From: Chlorella sp. KRBP
Lineage: Eukaryota; Chlorophyta; Trebouxiophyceae; Chlorellales; Chlorellaceae
Reading direction: 5' to 3'
Length of the DNA: 64,000 nucleotides
Assembly (NCBI GenBank): GCA_004335735.1
Contig: QAXK01000713.1
Coordinates: 1-64,000, forward strand
Shown: positions 8,021 through 16,351 of the stretch, in pieces
Position numbering within the stretch: position 1 is the stretch's first letter
Layout of the letters: the number at the start of each line of letters is the position of its first letter
Position numbers and translations under genes: made by a program
The notes under the pieces: generated by a model
What the model was told of the DNA's origin: nothing
The model's database searches: none
What the model saw: only the letters and a program-made list of their open reading frames with translations

Positions 8021-9557
8021 TCAGGCGAAGCGGCGGTGGCTGGCCAGCGCCTCGCGCAGGACGTGCTCCTCGTCGAGCAGGGCCCGGCGCACCCCCGGGG
8101 AGAGGTCGTCGCGTCCGAGCATCGCGGTCGACGCGGTGAGGCTGGCCTCCTCGACGATCGCCTTGGGGTGCAGGGCGACCGCGACCCGGGACAGCGCGTC
8201 CTCACCCATCCGGGCGCCGAGGTGGGCGAGGAGGTCGCCGACCCGGTCGACGTACGGCCGCACGAGCGCCGGGTCGGGGGCCGCCCAGAAGCCCCGGGCC
8301 AGCTCGAGGGCCGCGTAGTTCGACAGCTCGGGGTCGTCGTGGAGCCGCGACCACGCCCACTCCTTGGCCTCCGAGGTCGGGCGGACGGCCCGCACCCCGA
8401 GACCGGCGAGCCGCCCCGCGAGCGAGCGGTCCGCGGCCTCGGCGGCCTCGAGCACGTCGGCGTCGAGGGCGTCGAGCGCCGACAGCCGGCGCAGCACGAG
8501 CCAGCGGAAGTCGTCGTCGCCGGCGAGCCCCGCGGGCAGGTCCTCGCCGGCGGCCCAGCGCCCGAGCCGCGCGGTGTCGGTGCCGGTGCGGGCCCACACC
8601 CGGGCGGCCCCGAGGGCCAGGGCGTCGGCGGCCGGCCCGTCGTCGCCGGCGGCCCGGTCGGCGAGGACGTCGGCTGCGGCGGCCAGCCGCTCGAGCGCCT
8701 CCTCGCGCTCCTCGGGCCGCAGGAAGAGCGGGACCACCGTGCTCGTGACGGCGAGCGGCACGCGGGTGAGCACGGCGGCGTCGTCCTCGCGCGGCCACGC
8801 GGCCTCGACGACGTCGACGACGAGCCGGGGGTCGACCTCGGCGCGGTGCATCCCGCCGAGGAGCGAGGTCCAGACGACGGCTCGGGCCATCGGGTCCGGG
8901 ACGTCGGACAGCCCGCCGACGAGGCCGGCCGTGGTCTCGGTGTCGAGGGCCACCTCGGCCCAGGTCAGGTCGCGGGCGTTGGGAACGACGAGCACGTCGG
9001 GGCGCAGGTCCGCGACCCCCGTCACGGTGACCTGCGCGCCGTCGAGGACCACCTGCTCGCGCAGCACCTCGCGGTCGCCGTCGAAGGCGGCGACGTCGAG
9101 GGTGTGCGGGCGCGAGGCCGGGTGTGCCGCAGGAGTGCTGCGGACGAGGACGCCGTCCCGTCCGATCGCGAGCCGGTCCGCGCCGGCCGTGCGGAGCCAG
9201 GCCTGCGCCCAGTCGCCGAGGTCGCGACCGGCGGCCCGGCCCATCGCCGCGAGGAACTCGGAGAGCTCGCCGTTGCCGAAGGCGTGGCTGCCCAGGTGGT
9301 CGCGGACGCCGTCGAGGAAGGCGTCGTCACCGATGTGGGCGATGAGCTGGCGCAGCACGGAGGCACCCTTGGCGTACGAGATCCCGTCGAAGTTCTGCAG
9401 CGCCGACAGGGCGTCGGGGGCGGGCGACCCGGCGACGGGGTGGGTGCTCGGCGACCGCTCGGCGGCGTAGCCCCACAGCTTGCGCGCCATGCCGAACTCG
9501 ACCCACGCGCCGGACTCGCCGAGCGCGTCGGTGGAGGTGCGGTAGGCCATGTACTCC

Positions 9558-9598
<41 letters not shown>

Positions 9599-10504
9599 CG
9601 TCACGAGGTCGCCGAACCACATGTGGGCCATCTCGTGGGCGATCGTGTTGTCCCGCTCGAGGACCTGGTCGGGGGTCGCGGCGCCGCGAAAGACGTAGGT
9701 GTCGCGGAAGGTGACGCAGCCGGGGTTCTCCATCGCGCCGGCGTTGAACTCGGGCACGAAGACCTGGTGGTACTCGCCGAACGGGTACCGGATGCCGAAC
9801 AACCGGTGGTAGTGGTCGAGGCAGGCGCGCGTGGTGCCGAGGATCTGCTCCGCCTGCTCGCGCAGCGGCCCCTCGAGCGAGCGCCGCGCGTGCACCCCGA
9901 GCGGCACGCCGTCGTGCTCGGACGTGACCGAGGCCCACGGGCCCGCGCACACCGTGACGAAGTAGGTGGCGAGCGGCTGGGTCGTGGCCAGCTCCCAGTG
10001 GCCTTTCGAGACCTGCTGTGCCGCACCGTTGCCCACGATGGTCCAGTGCTCGGGTGCCGTGACGCGCACCGTGTAGGGGGCCTTGAGGTCGGGCTGGTCG
10101 AGGCAGGCGAAGACCCGCGGCGCGGCGTCGAGGAAGAGGTGTCCGTAGACGTAGTCCTCGTCGTCGGCGGGGTCGGTGGACCGGTGCAGGCCCTGGCCGT
10201 CGTGGCCGTAGGCCATCGTCGCCTCGACCTCGAGGACGTTCTCGGCGGCGAGGTCGGTGAGCGGCAGCCGGCCGTCGTCGAGGCTCGCGGGGTCCAGGGC
10301 CCGGCCGTTGAGGGTCGCCGAGTGCAGCTCGACGGGGCGCACGTCGGCGAAGGAGGACTCCCCCGGCGTGGTGCAGGAGAAGCGGAGCACGGTGCGGCTG
10401 GCGAAGGTCTCGGCCCCGCGGTCGAGGTCGAGGTCGACCTCCATCGCGTCGACGGTCAGCAGGGCGGCGCGGGTGACGGCCTCGGCACGGGTGAGGGAGG
10501 GCAT
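8021..10504 (-). CDS. pepN: Aminopeptidase N (M1 metallopeptidase)
   Basis: This M1-family zinc aminopeptidase (827 residues from ATG 10504) removes N-terminal amino acids from peptides in the cytoplasm. The substrate-binding GAMEN motif is present (NAGAMENPG). The zinc site is HEMAH with H290, H294 and the distal glutamate E313 in NESFAEY, and E291 is the general base. A long helical ERAP1-like C-terminal domain follows. A TTG 12 nt further upstream is possible, but homologues begin at MPSLT. The gene is divergent from nagB, with only 41 nt between the start codons, so the two promoters must share or overlap in that gap. Confidence 0.93.
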
Positions 10505-10531
10505 GGGGCCAGCCAACCAGACCGCACCCCC

Positions 10532-10537
10532 TAGGCT
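10532..10537 (+). promoter_or_regulatory. -10 box TAGGCT of the nagB leaderless promoter
   Basis: TAGGCT is followed by 8 nt and the ATG at 10546. The same hexamer and spacing recur before several other genes in this window. Confidence 0.55.
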
Positions 10538-10545
10538 TGCCGTCG

Positions 10546-11334
10546 ATGGAGATCCTCGTCAGCCCCGGCCCGGAGGAGACCGCGGCACGCGCCGCCGAGT
10601 CGGTCCTCGCGGGCCTGGCCACCGCCGCCCACCGCACCCCCGTCCTCGGCCTCGCCACCGGCTCCTCGCCGCTCGGGCTCTACCGCGAGCTCGGCCGCGC
10701 CGTCGCCGGGGGCCGGGCCGACTTCTCGCACACCCACGGGGTGGCGCTCGACGAGTACGTCGGGCTCCCGCCGGGGCATCCCGAGGGCTACCGTCAGGTG
10801 CTGCTGCGCGAGGTCTGCGACGTCGTGGGTCTGGCGCCCGAGCGGCTCGAGGTGCCCGACGGCTCGCGGGCGGACGCTGCCTCGCTCGGGGCCGCCGCGG
10901 CCGCCTACGAGCAGCGCATCCGTGACCTCGGGGGCGTCGACGTGCAGGTCCTCGGGATCGGCGCCAACGGCCACCTCGGCTTCAACGAGCCGGGCTCCGC
11001 CTTCGCCTCGCGCACGCGGGTCAAGCGGCTGTCGGCCCGCACCCGCCGCGACAACGCCCGCTTCTTCCAGGGCCTCGACGACGTGCCCACGCACTGCCTG
11101 ACCCAGGGCCTCGGCACCATCCTCGACGCCCGCCGGCTCGTGCTCGTCGCCACCGGGGACGCCAAGGCCGAGGCCGTGGCCGCCGCGCTCGAGGGGCCGC
11201 TCACCGCCTCGGTGCCGGCCTCGGTCCTCCAGTGGCACGCCGACACCGTCGTCTGCCTGGACGAGGCGGCCGCCGCAGGACTGCGCAACCGCCAGTACTA
11301 CGATGACTCCGCCGCCGGGCTGCCGGACGCCTGA
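10546..11334 (+). CDS. nagB: Glucosamine-6-phosphate deaminase
   Basis: The 262-residue enzyme converts glucosamine 6-phosphate to fructose 6-phosphate and ammonia, linking amino-sugar recycling to glycolysis. It shows the phosphate loop LATGSSPLGLY, LDEYVGLP with D69-E70, and GANGHLGFNEPGS with H143 and E148, at the same numbering as the E. coli enzyme. Position 141, aspartate in E. coli, is asparagine here; from memory this is the usual form in Gram-positive homologues, so it need not mean loss of activity. The ATG is chosen over an in-frame TTG 9 nt upstream because of the -10 box at 10532. Confidence 0.9.
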   Translation: MEILVSPGPEETAARAAESVLAGLATAAHRTPVLGLATGSSPLGLYRELGRAVAGGRADFSHTHGVALDEYVGLPPGHPEGYRQVLLREVCDVVGLAPERLEVPDGSRADAASLGAAAAAYEQRIRDLGGVDVQVLGIGANGHLGFNEPGSAFASRTRVKRLSARTRRDNARFFQGLDDVPTHCLTQGLGTILDARRLVLVATGDAKAEAVAAALEGPLTASVPASVLQWHADTVVCLDEAAAAGLRNRQYYDDSAAGLPDA

Positions 11335-11351
11335 GGCCTGACGAGGGCTGG

Positions 11352-12305
11352 TCAGCCGACCTCGACGACCACCTTGCCGAGCGACGCCCCGGCACCGACG
11401 CGGGCCAGCGCCTCGGCGGTCTCCTCCAGGCCGTGGACCCGGTCGACGTGCACCGCGACCTCGCCGGCCAGCACCTTGGCCGTCATCGGCGCGAAGTGCT
11501 CCGGCCCCTCCCGCACGGCGAGCACCCCGAGCGAGCGCCCGCTCGCCGCCCCCACGAGGGCACCGGCGGTCAGGACCCGCAGGAGGGTGCGTGCTGTGCC
11601 CCCGACGCAGCGGTAGCGCCCGCCCGGCGCCAGTGCGCGACGGTAGGCGAGCACCGACCGGTGCGCGACGAGGTCGAGGACGAGGTCGAAGGGGCCCCGC
11701 CGGGTGAAGTCGTCGGTCGCGTGGTCGATGACCTCGTGCGCGCCCGCCGACCGCATGAGCTCCTGCTTGGCCGCCGTGTCGACGCCCGTGACGTGGGCGC
11801 CCGCGGCCCGGGCCAGCTGCAGGCAGAACACGCCCGAGCCGCCGCCGGCCCCGTTGACGCACACCCGCACACCGGGCGCCGCCCACCGGGTGCCCTGGAG
11901 CGCGATGGCCCCGGACTGCGGGATCGTCGACGCATCGACGAAGGAGAGCCCGGGCGGCTTGGTCGCGAGGACCGCGGCCGGCGCGACGCAGTACTGCGCG
12001 AAGCCGCCCTTGAGCCGCAGGTTGTCTCCGAAGACCTCGTCCCCCGGGGCGAAGGCGGTCACGCCCGCGCCGACGGCCTCCACGACGCCCGCGACGTCGG
12101 AGCCGAGCACGGGGCGAGCCGGGCGACGCAGCCCGCCGATGCGGCTGTACGCGGGTGAGCCCCGCAGCGTCTCCCAGTCGGAGAGGTTGACCGACGTGGC
12201 GCGGACGGCGACGAGCACCTGGCCGGGACCGGGCGTGGGGACCGGGACGTCGGTGACACGCAGCACGTCGGGCGGGCCGTACCGGTCGTACACGACGGCC
12301 AACAT
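11352..12305 (-). CDS. Zinc-less MDR alcohol dehydrogenase/quinone oxidoreductase family protein
   Basis: The 317-residue medium-chain dehydrogenase/reductase has a GroES-like N-terminal domain (PGPGQVLVAVRATSVN, VLGSDVAGVVEAVG). The Rossmann fold carries the NAD(P)H motif in VCVNGAGGGSGVFCLQLA. The catalytic zinc ligands of true alcohol dehydrogenases are not evident, so it belongs with the quinone-oxidoreductase-like, NADPH-dependent branch. Substrate unknown. It is convergent with nagB, with 17 nt between stop codons. The ATG has TAGCCT 6 nt upstream. Confidence 0.85.
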   Translation of the reverse strand: MLAVVYDRYGPPDVLRVTDVPVPTPGPGQVLVAVRATSVNLSDWETLRGSPAYSRIGGLRRPARPVLGSDVAGVVEAVGAGVTAFAPGDEVFGDNLRLKGGFAQYCVAPAAVLATKPPGLSFVDASTIPQSGAIALQGTRWAAPGVRVCVNGAGGGSGVFCLQLARAAGAHVTGVDTAAKQELMRSAGAHEVIDHATDDFTRRGPFDLVLDLVAHRSVLAYRRALAPGGRYRCVGGTARTLLRVLTAGALVGAASGRSLGVLAVREGPEHFAPMTAKVLAGEVAVHVDRVHGLEETAEALARVGAGASLGKVVVEVG

Positions 12306-12311
12306 GTCAGC

Positions 12312-12317
12312 AGGCTA
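12312..12317 (-). promoter_or_regulatory. -10 box TAGCCT of a leaderless promoter for the MDR gene
   Basis: On the minus strand TAGCCT is followed by 6 nt and the ATG at 12305. Confidence 0.5.
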
Positions 12318-12388
12318 GCGCCGACCTTGCGGACGCCGGCCGTCCGGGACCCGCCCTCCCGTCCGGGCCTGCCGGGCCACCCGCTGAA

Positions 12389-12456
12389 CCCGTCGAAGGT
12401 ACAGAACACGCCGCCGGCACATGGCCCGAGGCGGCGTGTTCTGTACTTTCGACGGG
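12389..12456. repeat. Long hairpin with 27-nt arms between htpX and the MDR gene
   Basis: The arms 12389-12415 and 12430-12456 are complementary at 26 of 27 positions around a 14-nt loop. Because both neighbouring genes run on the minus strand, the hairpin is 32 nt after the htpX stop and about 70 nt before the MDR promoter. It could terminate htpX, but its length and near-perfection also fit a dispersed palindromic repeat. Confidence 0.75.
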
Positions 12457-12487
12457 TGGGGCGGGTGGGATGGGTGGGTCCCGGCGG

Positions 12488-13372
12488 TCAGGGGTTGATG
12501 CGGTGGCCGTAGGCCATCTGCTCGAGCCGGGCGATGCGCTCGGCCATCGGCGGGTGGGTCGACATCATCCGGGAGACGTCCTGGGCCCGGAACGGGTTGG
12601 CGATCATCATGTGGCTGGCGTTGACGACCTGCTGGGTCGGCGCCAGCGGCGCCCGGGCCACGCCGAGCTCGAGCTTCCTGAGCGCGCTCGCCAGGGCCAG
12701 CGGGTCGCCGGTGAGGCGGGCGCCGTCCTCGTCGGCGTCGTACTCGCGGGTGCGCGAGATGGCCATCTGGACGAAGACCGCCGCGATGGGCGCGAGCAGG
12801 GCCAGGGCCAGGCCGGCGATGGGGTTGCGGTCCTCGTCGTTGCTGCCCCCGAAGAGGGCGCCGAAGGCGAGGAACTGGCCGATCGAGGAGATGACGCCGG
12901 CGATGGCGGCGGCGACCGAGCCGGTGAGGATGTCGCGGTTGTAGACGTGCATCAGCTCGTGGCCGAGGACCCCGCGCAGCTCGCGCTCGTCGAGGAGGCC
13001 GAGGATGCCCTCGGTGCAGCAGACGGCGGCGTTCTCGGGGTTGCGGCCGGTGGCGAAGGCGTTGGGGGCCTGGGTCGGCGAGACGTAGAGCCGCGGCATC
13101 GGCTTGCCGGCCTTCGTCGAGAGCTCGGCGACGATGCGGTACATCGCCGGGGCCTGCGCCTCGGTGACGGGGTAGGCGTGCATCGCCCTGATCGCCAGCT
13201 TGTCGGAGTTCCAGTACCCGTAGGCGGTGGTGCCGAGGCCGATGAGGGCGAAGACGAGGATGAAGATGCTGCTGCCGGTGCCCTGGGCGATCGTGTAGCC
13301 GATGACGAGCAGGATGGCCCACAGCCCGCCCAGCAGGGCGGCGGTCTTCAGGCCGTTGAAGTGGTTGTGCAT
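12488..13372 (-). CDS. htpX: Membrane zinc metalloprotease HtpX (M48)
   Basis: This 294-residue integral-membrane protease takes part in quality control of membrane proteins. There are two N-terminal transmembrane helices, the zinc motif H138-E139-L-M-H142, a later EYDADEDGA segment with the third zinc ligand, and another hydrophobic pair in between. GGGAGCG upstream of ATG 13372 serves as the ribosome binding site. It sits 49 nt downstream of nuoN2 on the same strand and may be read through from the nuo2 operon. From memory, htpX also borders a second nuo cluster in Streptomyces. Confidence 0.93.
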   Translation of the reverse strand: MHNHFNGLKTAALLGGLWAILLVIGYTIAQGTGSSIFILVFALIGLGTTAYGYWNSDKLAIRAMHAYPVTEAQAPAMYRIVAELSTKAGKPMPRLYVSPTQAPNAFATGRNPENAAVCCTEGILGLLDERELRGVLGHELMHVYNRDILTGSVAAAIAGVISSIGQFLAFGALFGGSNDEDRNPIAGLALALLAPIAAVFVQMAISRTREYDADEDGARLTGDPLALASALRKLELGVARAPLAPTQQVVNASHMMIANPFRAQDVSRMMSTHPPMAERIARLEQMAYGHRINP

Positions 13373-13421
13373 GCTGGGTGAACGCTCCCGGTGGGTCGAT
13401 CGGTTCCGCGGGACGCGACCG

Positions 13422-14879
13422 TCAGCCCAGGCCCCCGAGGAGGGCGTGCGGGAGGGCGCTCGTCACGAGCAGCACGGCGGTGCCGAGCACGAGGACGACG
13501 GTGGTCGAGCGGCCCCGCGCCACGGCCGAGGCACCCTCCCCCTCGTCCGGTCGCGCGAGGAGCACGGCGACCCACCGGAGGTAGACGGCGATCCCGACGA
13601 CGACGGCCAGGACGGCCGCCGCCGCGACCGGCCAGACGCCCTCGGCCACCGGAGCCGAGAGCGCGAGGACCTTGACGACGAGCCCGACGACGCCCGGGGG
13701 CAGGCCGGCGAGGACGAGCAGCGCGAGGACGAGCGGCCCTCCGGCCAGGGGGTCGCGGCGCAGCAGCCCCCGCGTCTGCGCGAGGGTGCGAGCCCCGGTG
13801 CGCGCGATGACGGCGAAGGCGACCGTCGTGGCTGCTGCGTAGACGAGGACGTACGCCGCCGAGGCCCGCAGACCGGCCTCGGTCAGGGCGGTGAGCGGCA
13901 CGACGACCCATCCGGCCTGGGCGATGGTCGACCAGGCCAGCAGCCGCATCGGGTCGTCCTGGCGCAGGGCCACGACGGTGCCGAGCAGCAGCGAGGCGAC
14001 CGCCGGCAGGGCGAGGAGGGTGACGACCGCGGCCCCGTGCCCCACCGCCCCGACCAGCGCCTCGACGACGACGAGCAGCGCGGCGGCGGCGGAGAGCTTC
14101 GAGGCCGCGGCGAGGAAGAGGGTGGTGCCGAGGTCGGCGGTCGCGTACGCCTGCGGGGTCCACGCGTGGAACGGCACGAGCGAGAGCTTGAACCCGAGCC
14201 CGGAGACCAGTGCGGTGACGGCGAGCACGAGGACGGCCCGGCGCTCGGGATCGGCCCAGGCCGCGGCGGCGGTCTCGGCCGAGAACGCGGCGTCGCCGGT
14301 GGCGGTGAGCCAGAGGCCGGCCCCGAGGACGAGCAGCGCGAAGGACGCGAGCGAGGTGACGAGCAGCGAGAGGCTGCCGTGCGCGGCGGTCCGCGTCCCC
14401 CGCAGGGCCACCAGCGCCACGGCGGGGACGGTGGCGAGCTCGAGGGCGACGACCCAGGTCCCGAGGTCGCGGGCGGCGGCCACGGCCACCCCGCCCGTGG
14501 TCGCGGCGAGCAGCAGCGTCGCGGTGACGGCCGTGTCCCGGGGGCGGGGACGGCCGTCGTGGAGGAGGGCGAGCGCCGCGGCGGCGGCCAGCAGGATCCC
14601 GGCCTGGAGCGTGGAGGTGCGCGGCCCGGCCGTCCAGAGGCAGGCGCCGTCGGGCGCGGGCAGGCAGAGGGTCCGCAGCGGGACGGTAGGGTCGGCGAGG
14701 CTGCCGCGCAGGGCGATCGCGGCACCGACCACGAGCAGCACCGCCGCCAGCGGGAGCGCCCAGCGGCCACCCCGGCGGCCGGGGACCACGGCGTCGCCGA
14801 CGAGGACGAGGACGACCCCGAGCACCGGGGCGAGGGCGGGCGCGAGGACCACGAGGTCGACGCTGACGAGCGCGCTCAC
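13422..14879 (-). CDS. nuoN: Complex I subunit N, second copy
   Basis: This 485-residue antiporter-like membrane subunit has about 13-14 hydrophobic helices. The central part holds the conserved Lys and Pro of the proton-pumping core (FKLSLVPFHAWTPQAYATAD, then KLSAAAALLVVVEAL). It belongs to the nuo2 unit and differs strongly from the canonical copy at 57,925. The GTG start overlaps the nuoM2 stop as GTGA. Small Ala/Leu/Val/Gly dominate its composition. It is the last gene of the unit. Confidence 0.88.
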   Translation of the reverse strand: MSALVSVDLVVLAPALAPVLGVVLVLVGDAVVPGRRGGRWALPLAAVLLVVGAAIALRGSLADPTVPLRTLCLPAPDGACLWTAGPRTSTLQAGILLAAAAALALLHDGRPRPRDTAVTATLLLAATTGGVAVAAARDLGTWVVALELATVPAVALVALRGTRTAAHGSLSLLVTSLASFALLVLGAGLWLTATGDAAFSAETAAAAWADPERRAVLVLAVTALVSGLGFKLSLVPFHAWTPQAYATADLGTTLFLAAASKLSAAAALLVVVEALVGAVGHGAAVVTLLALPAVASLLLGTVVALRQDDPMRLLAWSTIAQAGWVVVPLTALTEAGLRASAAYVLVYAAATTVAFAVIARTGARTLAQTRGLLRRDPLAGGPLVLALLVLAGLPPGVVGLVVKVLALSAPVAEGVWPVAAAAVLAVVVGIAVYLRWVAVLLARPDEGEGASAVARGRSTTVVLVLGTAVLLVTSALPHALLGGLG

Positions 14880-16351
14880 CGGGCACCACCGACCGAGGCG
14901 ACGGCGTCGGCCGTCACCGACAGCAGGAGCATCGGTGCCACCCCGAGCACGACGACGAGGGTCGCGAGGCCGGCGAGGACCCAGCGCTCGACGCCGACCG
15001 TGTCGGGGGTGCGGCCGGCCTCGGGGTCCGGACGGTCGCCGACCCAGACCAGCCCGGCGACGCGCAGGGCGTAGGCCGCCGCGAGGGCCGCCCCGACGGC
15101 GGCGACGACCGCGCAGGCGACGAACAGGGCTCGCGGGCGGTCGCCGGCCGGTGCCCACGCCGCGTACACGGCGAGCAGCTCCCCCCAGAAGCCGGCGAGC
15201 CCGGGCAGCCCGAGACTCGCCGCGAGCCCGAGGACGAGCACGAAGCCGAGCCGCGGCGAGGTCTCGCGCAGGGCCGGTCGACGGACGGCGAGGTCGACGT
15301 CGCCCCAGCGCTGCTTGAGCCCGCCGACGAGGACGAAGAGCAGCGCCGACACGACGCCGTGCGCGACGTTGGCGTACAGGGCGGCCTGCAGCCCGGTCTC
15401 CGACCCGCTGGCCAGGGCGAGCACGACGAAGCCCATGTGCGCCACCGACGAGTAGGCGACGAGGCGCTTGAGGTCTCGCTCGACGAGGCAGACGAGCCCG
15501 CCCCAGACGATGCCGAGCGCCCCCGCGACGGCGAGGACCGGTGCGAGCCGGCCGAACCCGTCGGGCACGGTGGCCAGGGGCAGCCGCACGAGGCCGTAGG
15601 TACCCATCTTGAGCAGGACGGCGGCGAGCAGGACCGACCCGGCGGTCGGTGCGGTGGTGTGGGCCGGCGGCAGCCAGGTGTGGAACGGCAGGACCGGCAC
15701 CTTGACGGCCAGCCCCGCGACGAGCAGGGCGGCGACGCCCAGCTGGGCGCCGGGGGCGAGCGCGGCCCCGGCACCACCGGCGAGCTCGCGCAGGTCGGCC
15801 GTGCCGGCCGAGGTGACGAGCAGGAGGATGCCGACGAGCATCGTCGTCGAGCCGACCGCCGTGTAGAGGACGAAGCGCTGCGCGGCCTCGGTGCGGGCGC
15901 GGGGGTGGTGCGGGTCGCCGTACCGTCCGACGAGCACCCACATCGGGACGAGGACGACCTCGAAGGCGAGGAAGAAGAGCACGGCGTCGCGGGCGGTGAA
16001 GGTGGCGAGGGCTCCTGCCTCCACGAGGAGCAGGCAGCCGAGGAAGGTGGCGGGCGTCCCGCCGGACGGCAGCTCGACCCAGGCGTGCGCGGCGACGACC
16101 ACCCCCATGAACGCGGTGAGGAGGACGAGCGGCACCGAGATGCCGTCGACCCCGAAGGACCAGCGCACCCCCAGCTCGGGGAGCCAGGCGCGGTCGACCC
16201 CGCTCTCGCCGACGGCGACGGCCACGGCGAGCCCGAGGGTGACCAGCGCGGTGGCGGCGGTCACCGGCCGGGCGACGCGTGCCGGCAGGCCGCGGCCGCC
16301 GGAGACGAGCCACAGCCCGACGACGGCCGGCACGGCGAGGAGCAGGCTCAC
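14876..16351 (-). CDS. nuoM: Complex I subunit M, second copy
   Basis: This 491-residue proton-translocating subunit has the essential glutamate of helix 5 in AFEVVLVPMWVL and lysine in LAVKVPVLPFHTWLPPAHTT. The helix APTAGSVLLAAVLLKMGTYG follows. That segment is closer to the widespread bacterial NuoM consensus than the canonical copy in this window (at 59,487), suggesting the two nuo sets have different histories. GTG 16351 overlaps the nuoL2 stop as GTGA; another in-frame GTG 6 nt upstream is possible. Confidence 0.9.
   Translation of the reverse strand: MSLLLAVPAVVGLWLVSGGRGLPARVARPVTAATALVTLGLAVAVAVGESGVDRAWLPELGVRWSFGVDGISVPLVLLTAFMGVVVAAHAWVELPSGGTPATFLGCLLLVEAGALATFTARDAVLFFLAFEVVLVPMWVLVGRYGDPHHPRARTEAAQRFVLYTAVGSTTMLVGILLLVTSAGTADLRELAGGAGAALAPGAQLGVAALLVAGLAVKVPVLPFHTWLPPAHTTAPTAGSVLLAAVLLKMGTYGLVRLPLATVPDGFGRLAPVLAVAGALGIVWGGLVCLVERDLKRLVAYSSVAHMGFVVLALASGSETGLQAALYANVAHGVVSALLFVLVGGLKQRWGDVDLAVRRPALRETSPRLGFVLVLGLAASLGLPGLAGFWGELLAVYAAWAPAGDRPRALFVACAVVAAVGAALAAAYALRVAGLVWVGDRPDPEAGRTPDTVGVERWVLAGLATLVVVLGVAPMLLLSVTADAVASVGGAR

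Noticed and set aside
6407..10534. 1,375-codon open frame on the plus strand
   Set aside because: It is antisense to the S8 protease and pepN, both of which have full catalytic motifs. Its translation is Arg/Gly/Val-rich with no domain, as expected from high-GC third-position bias.
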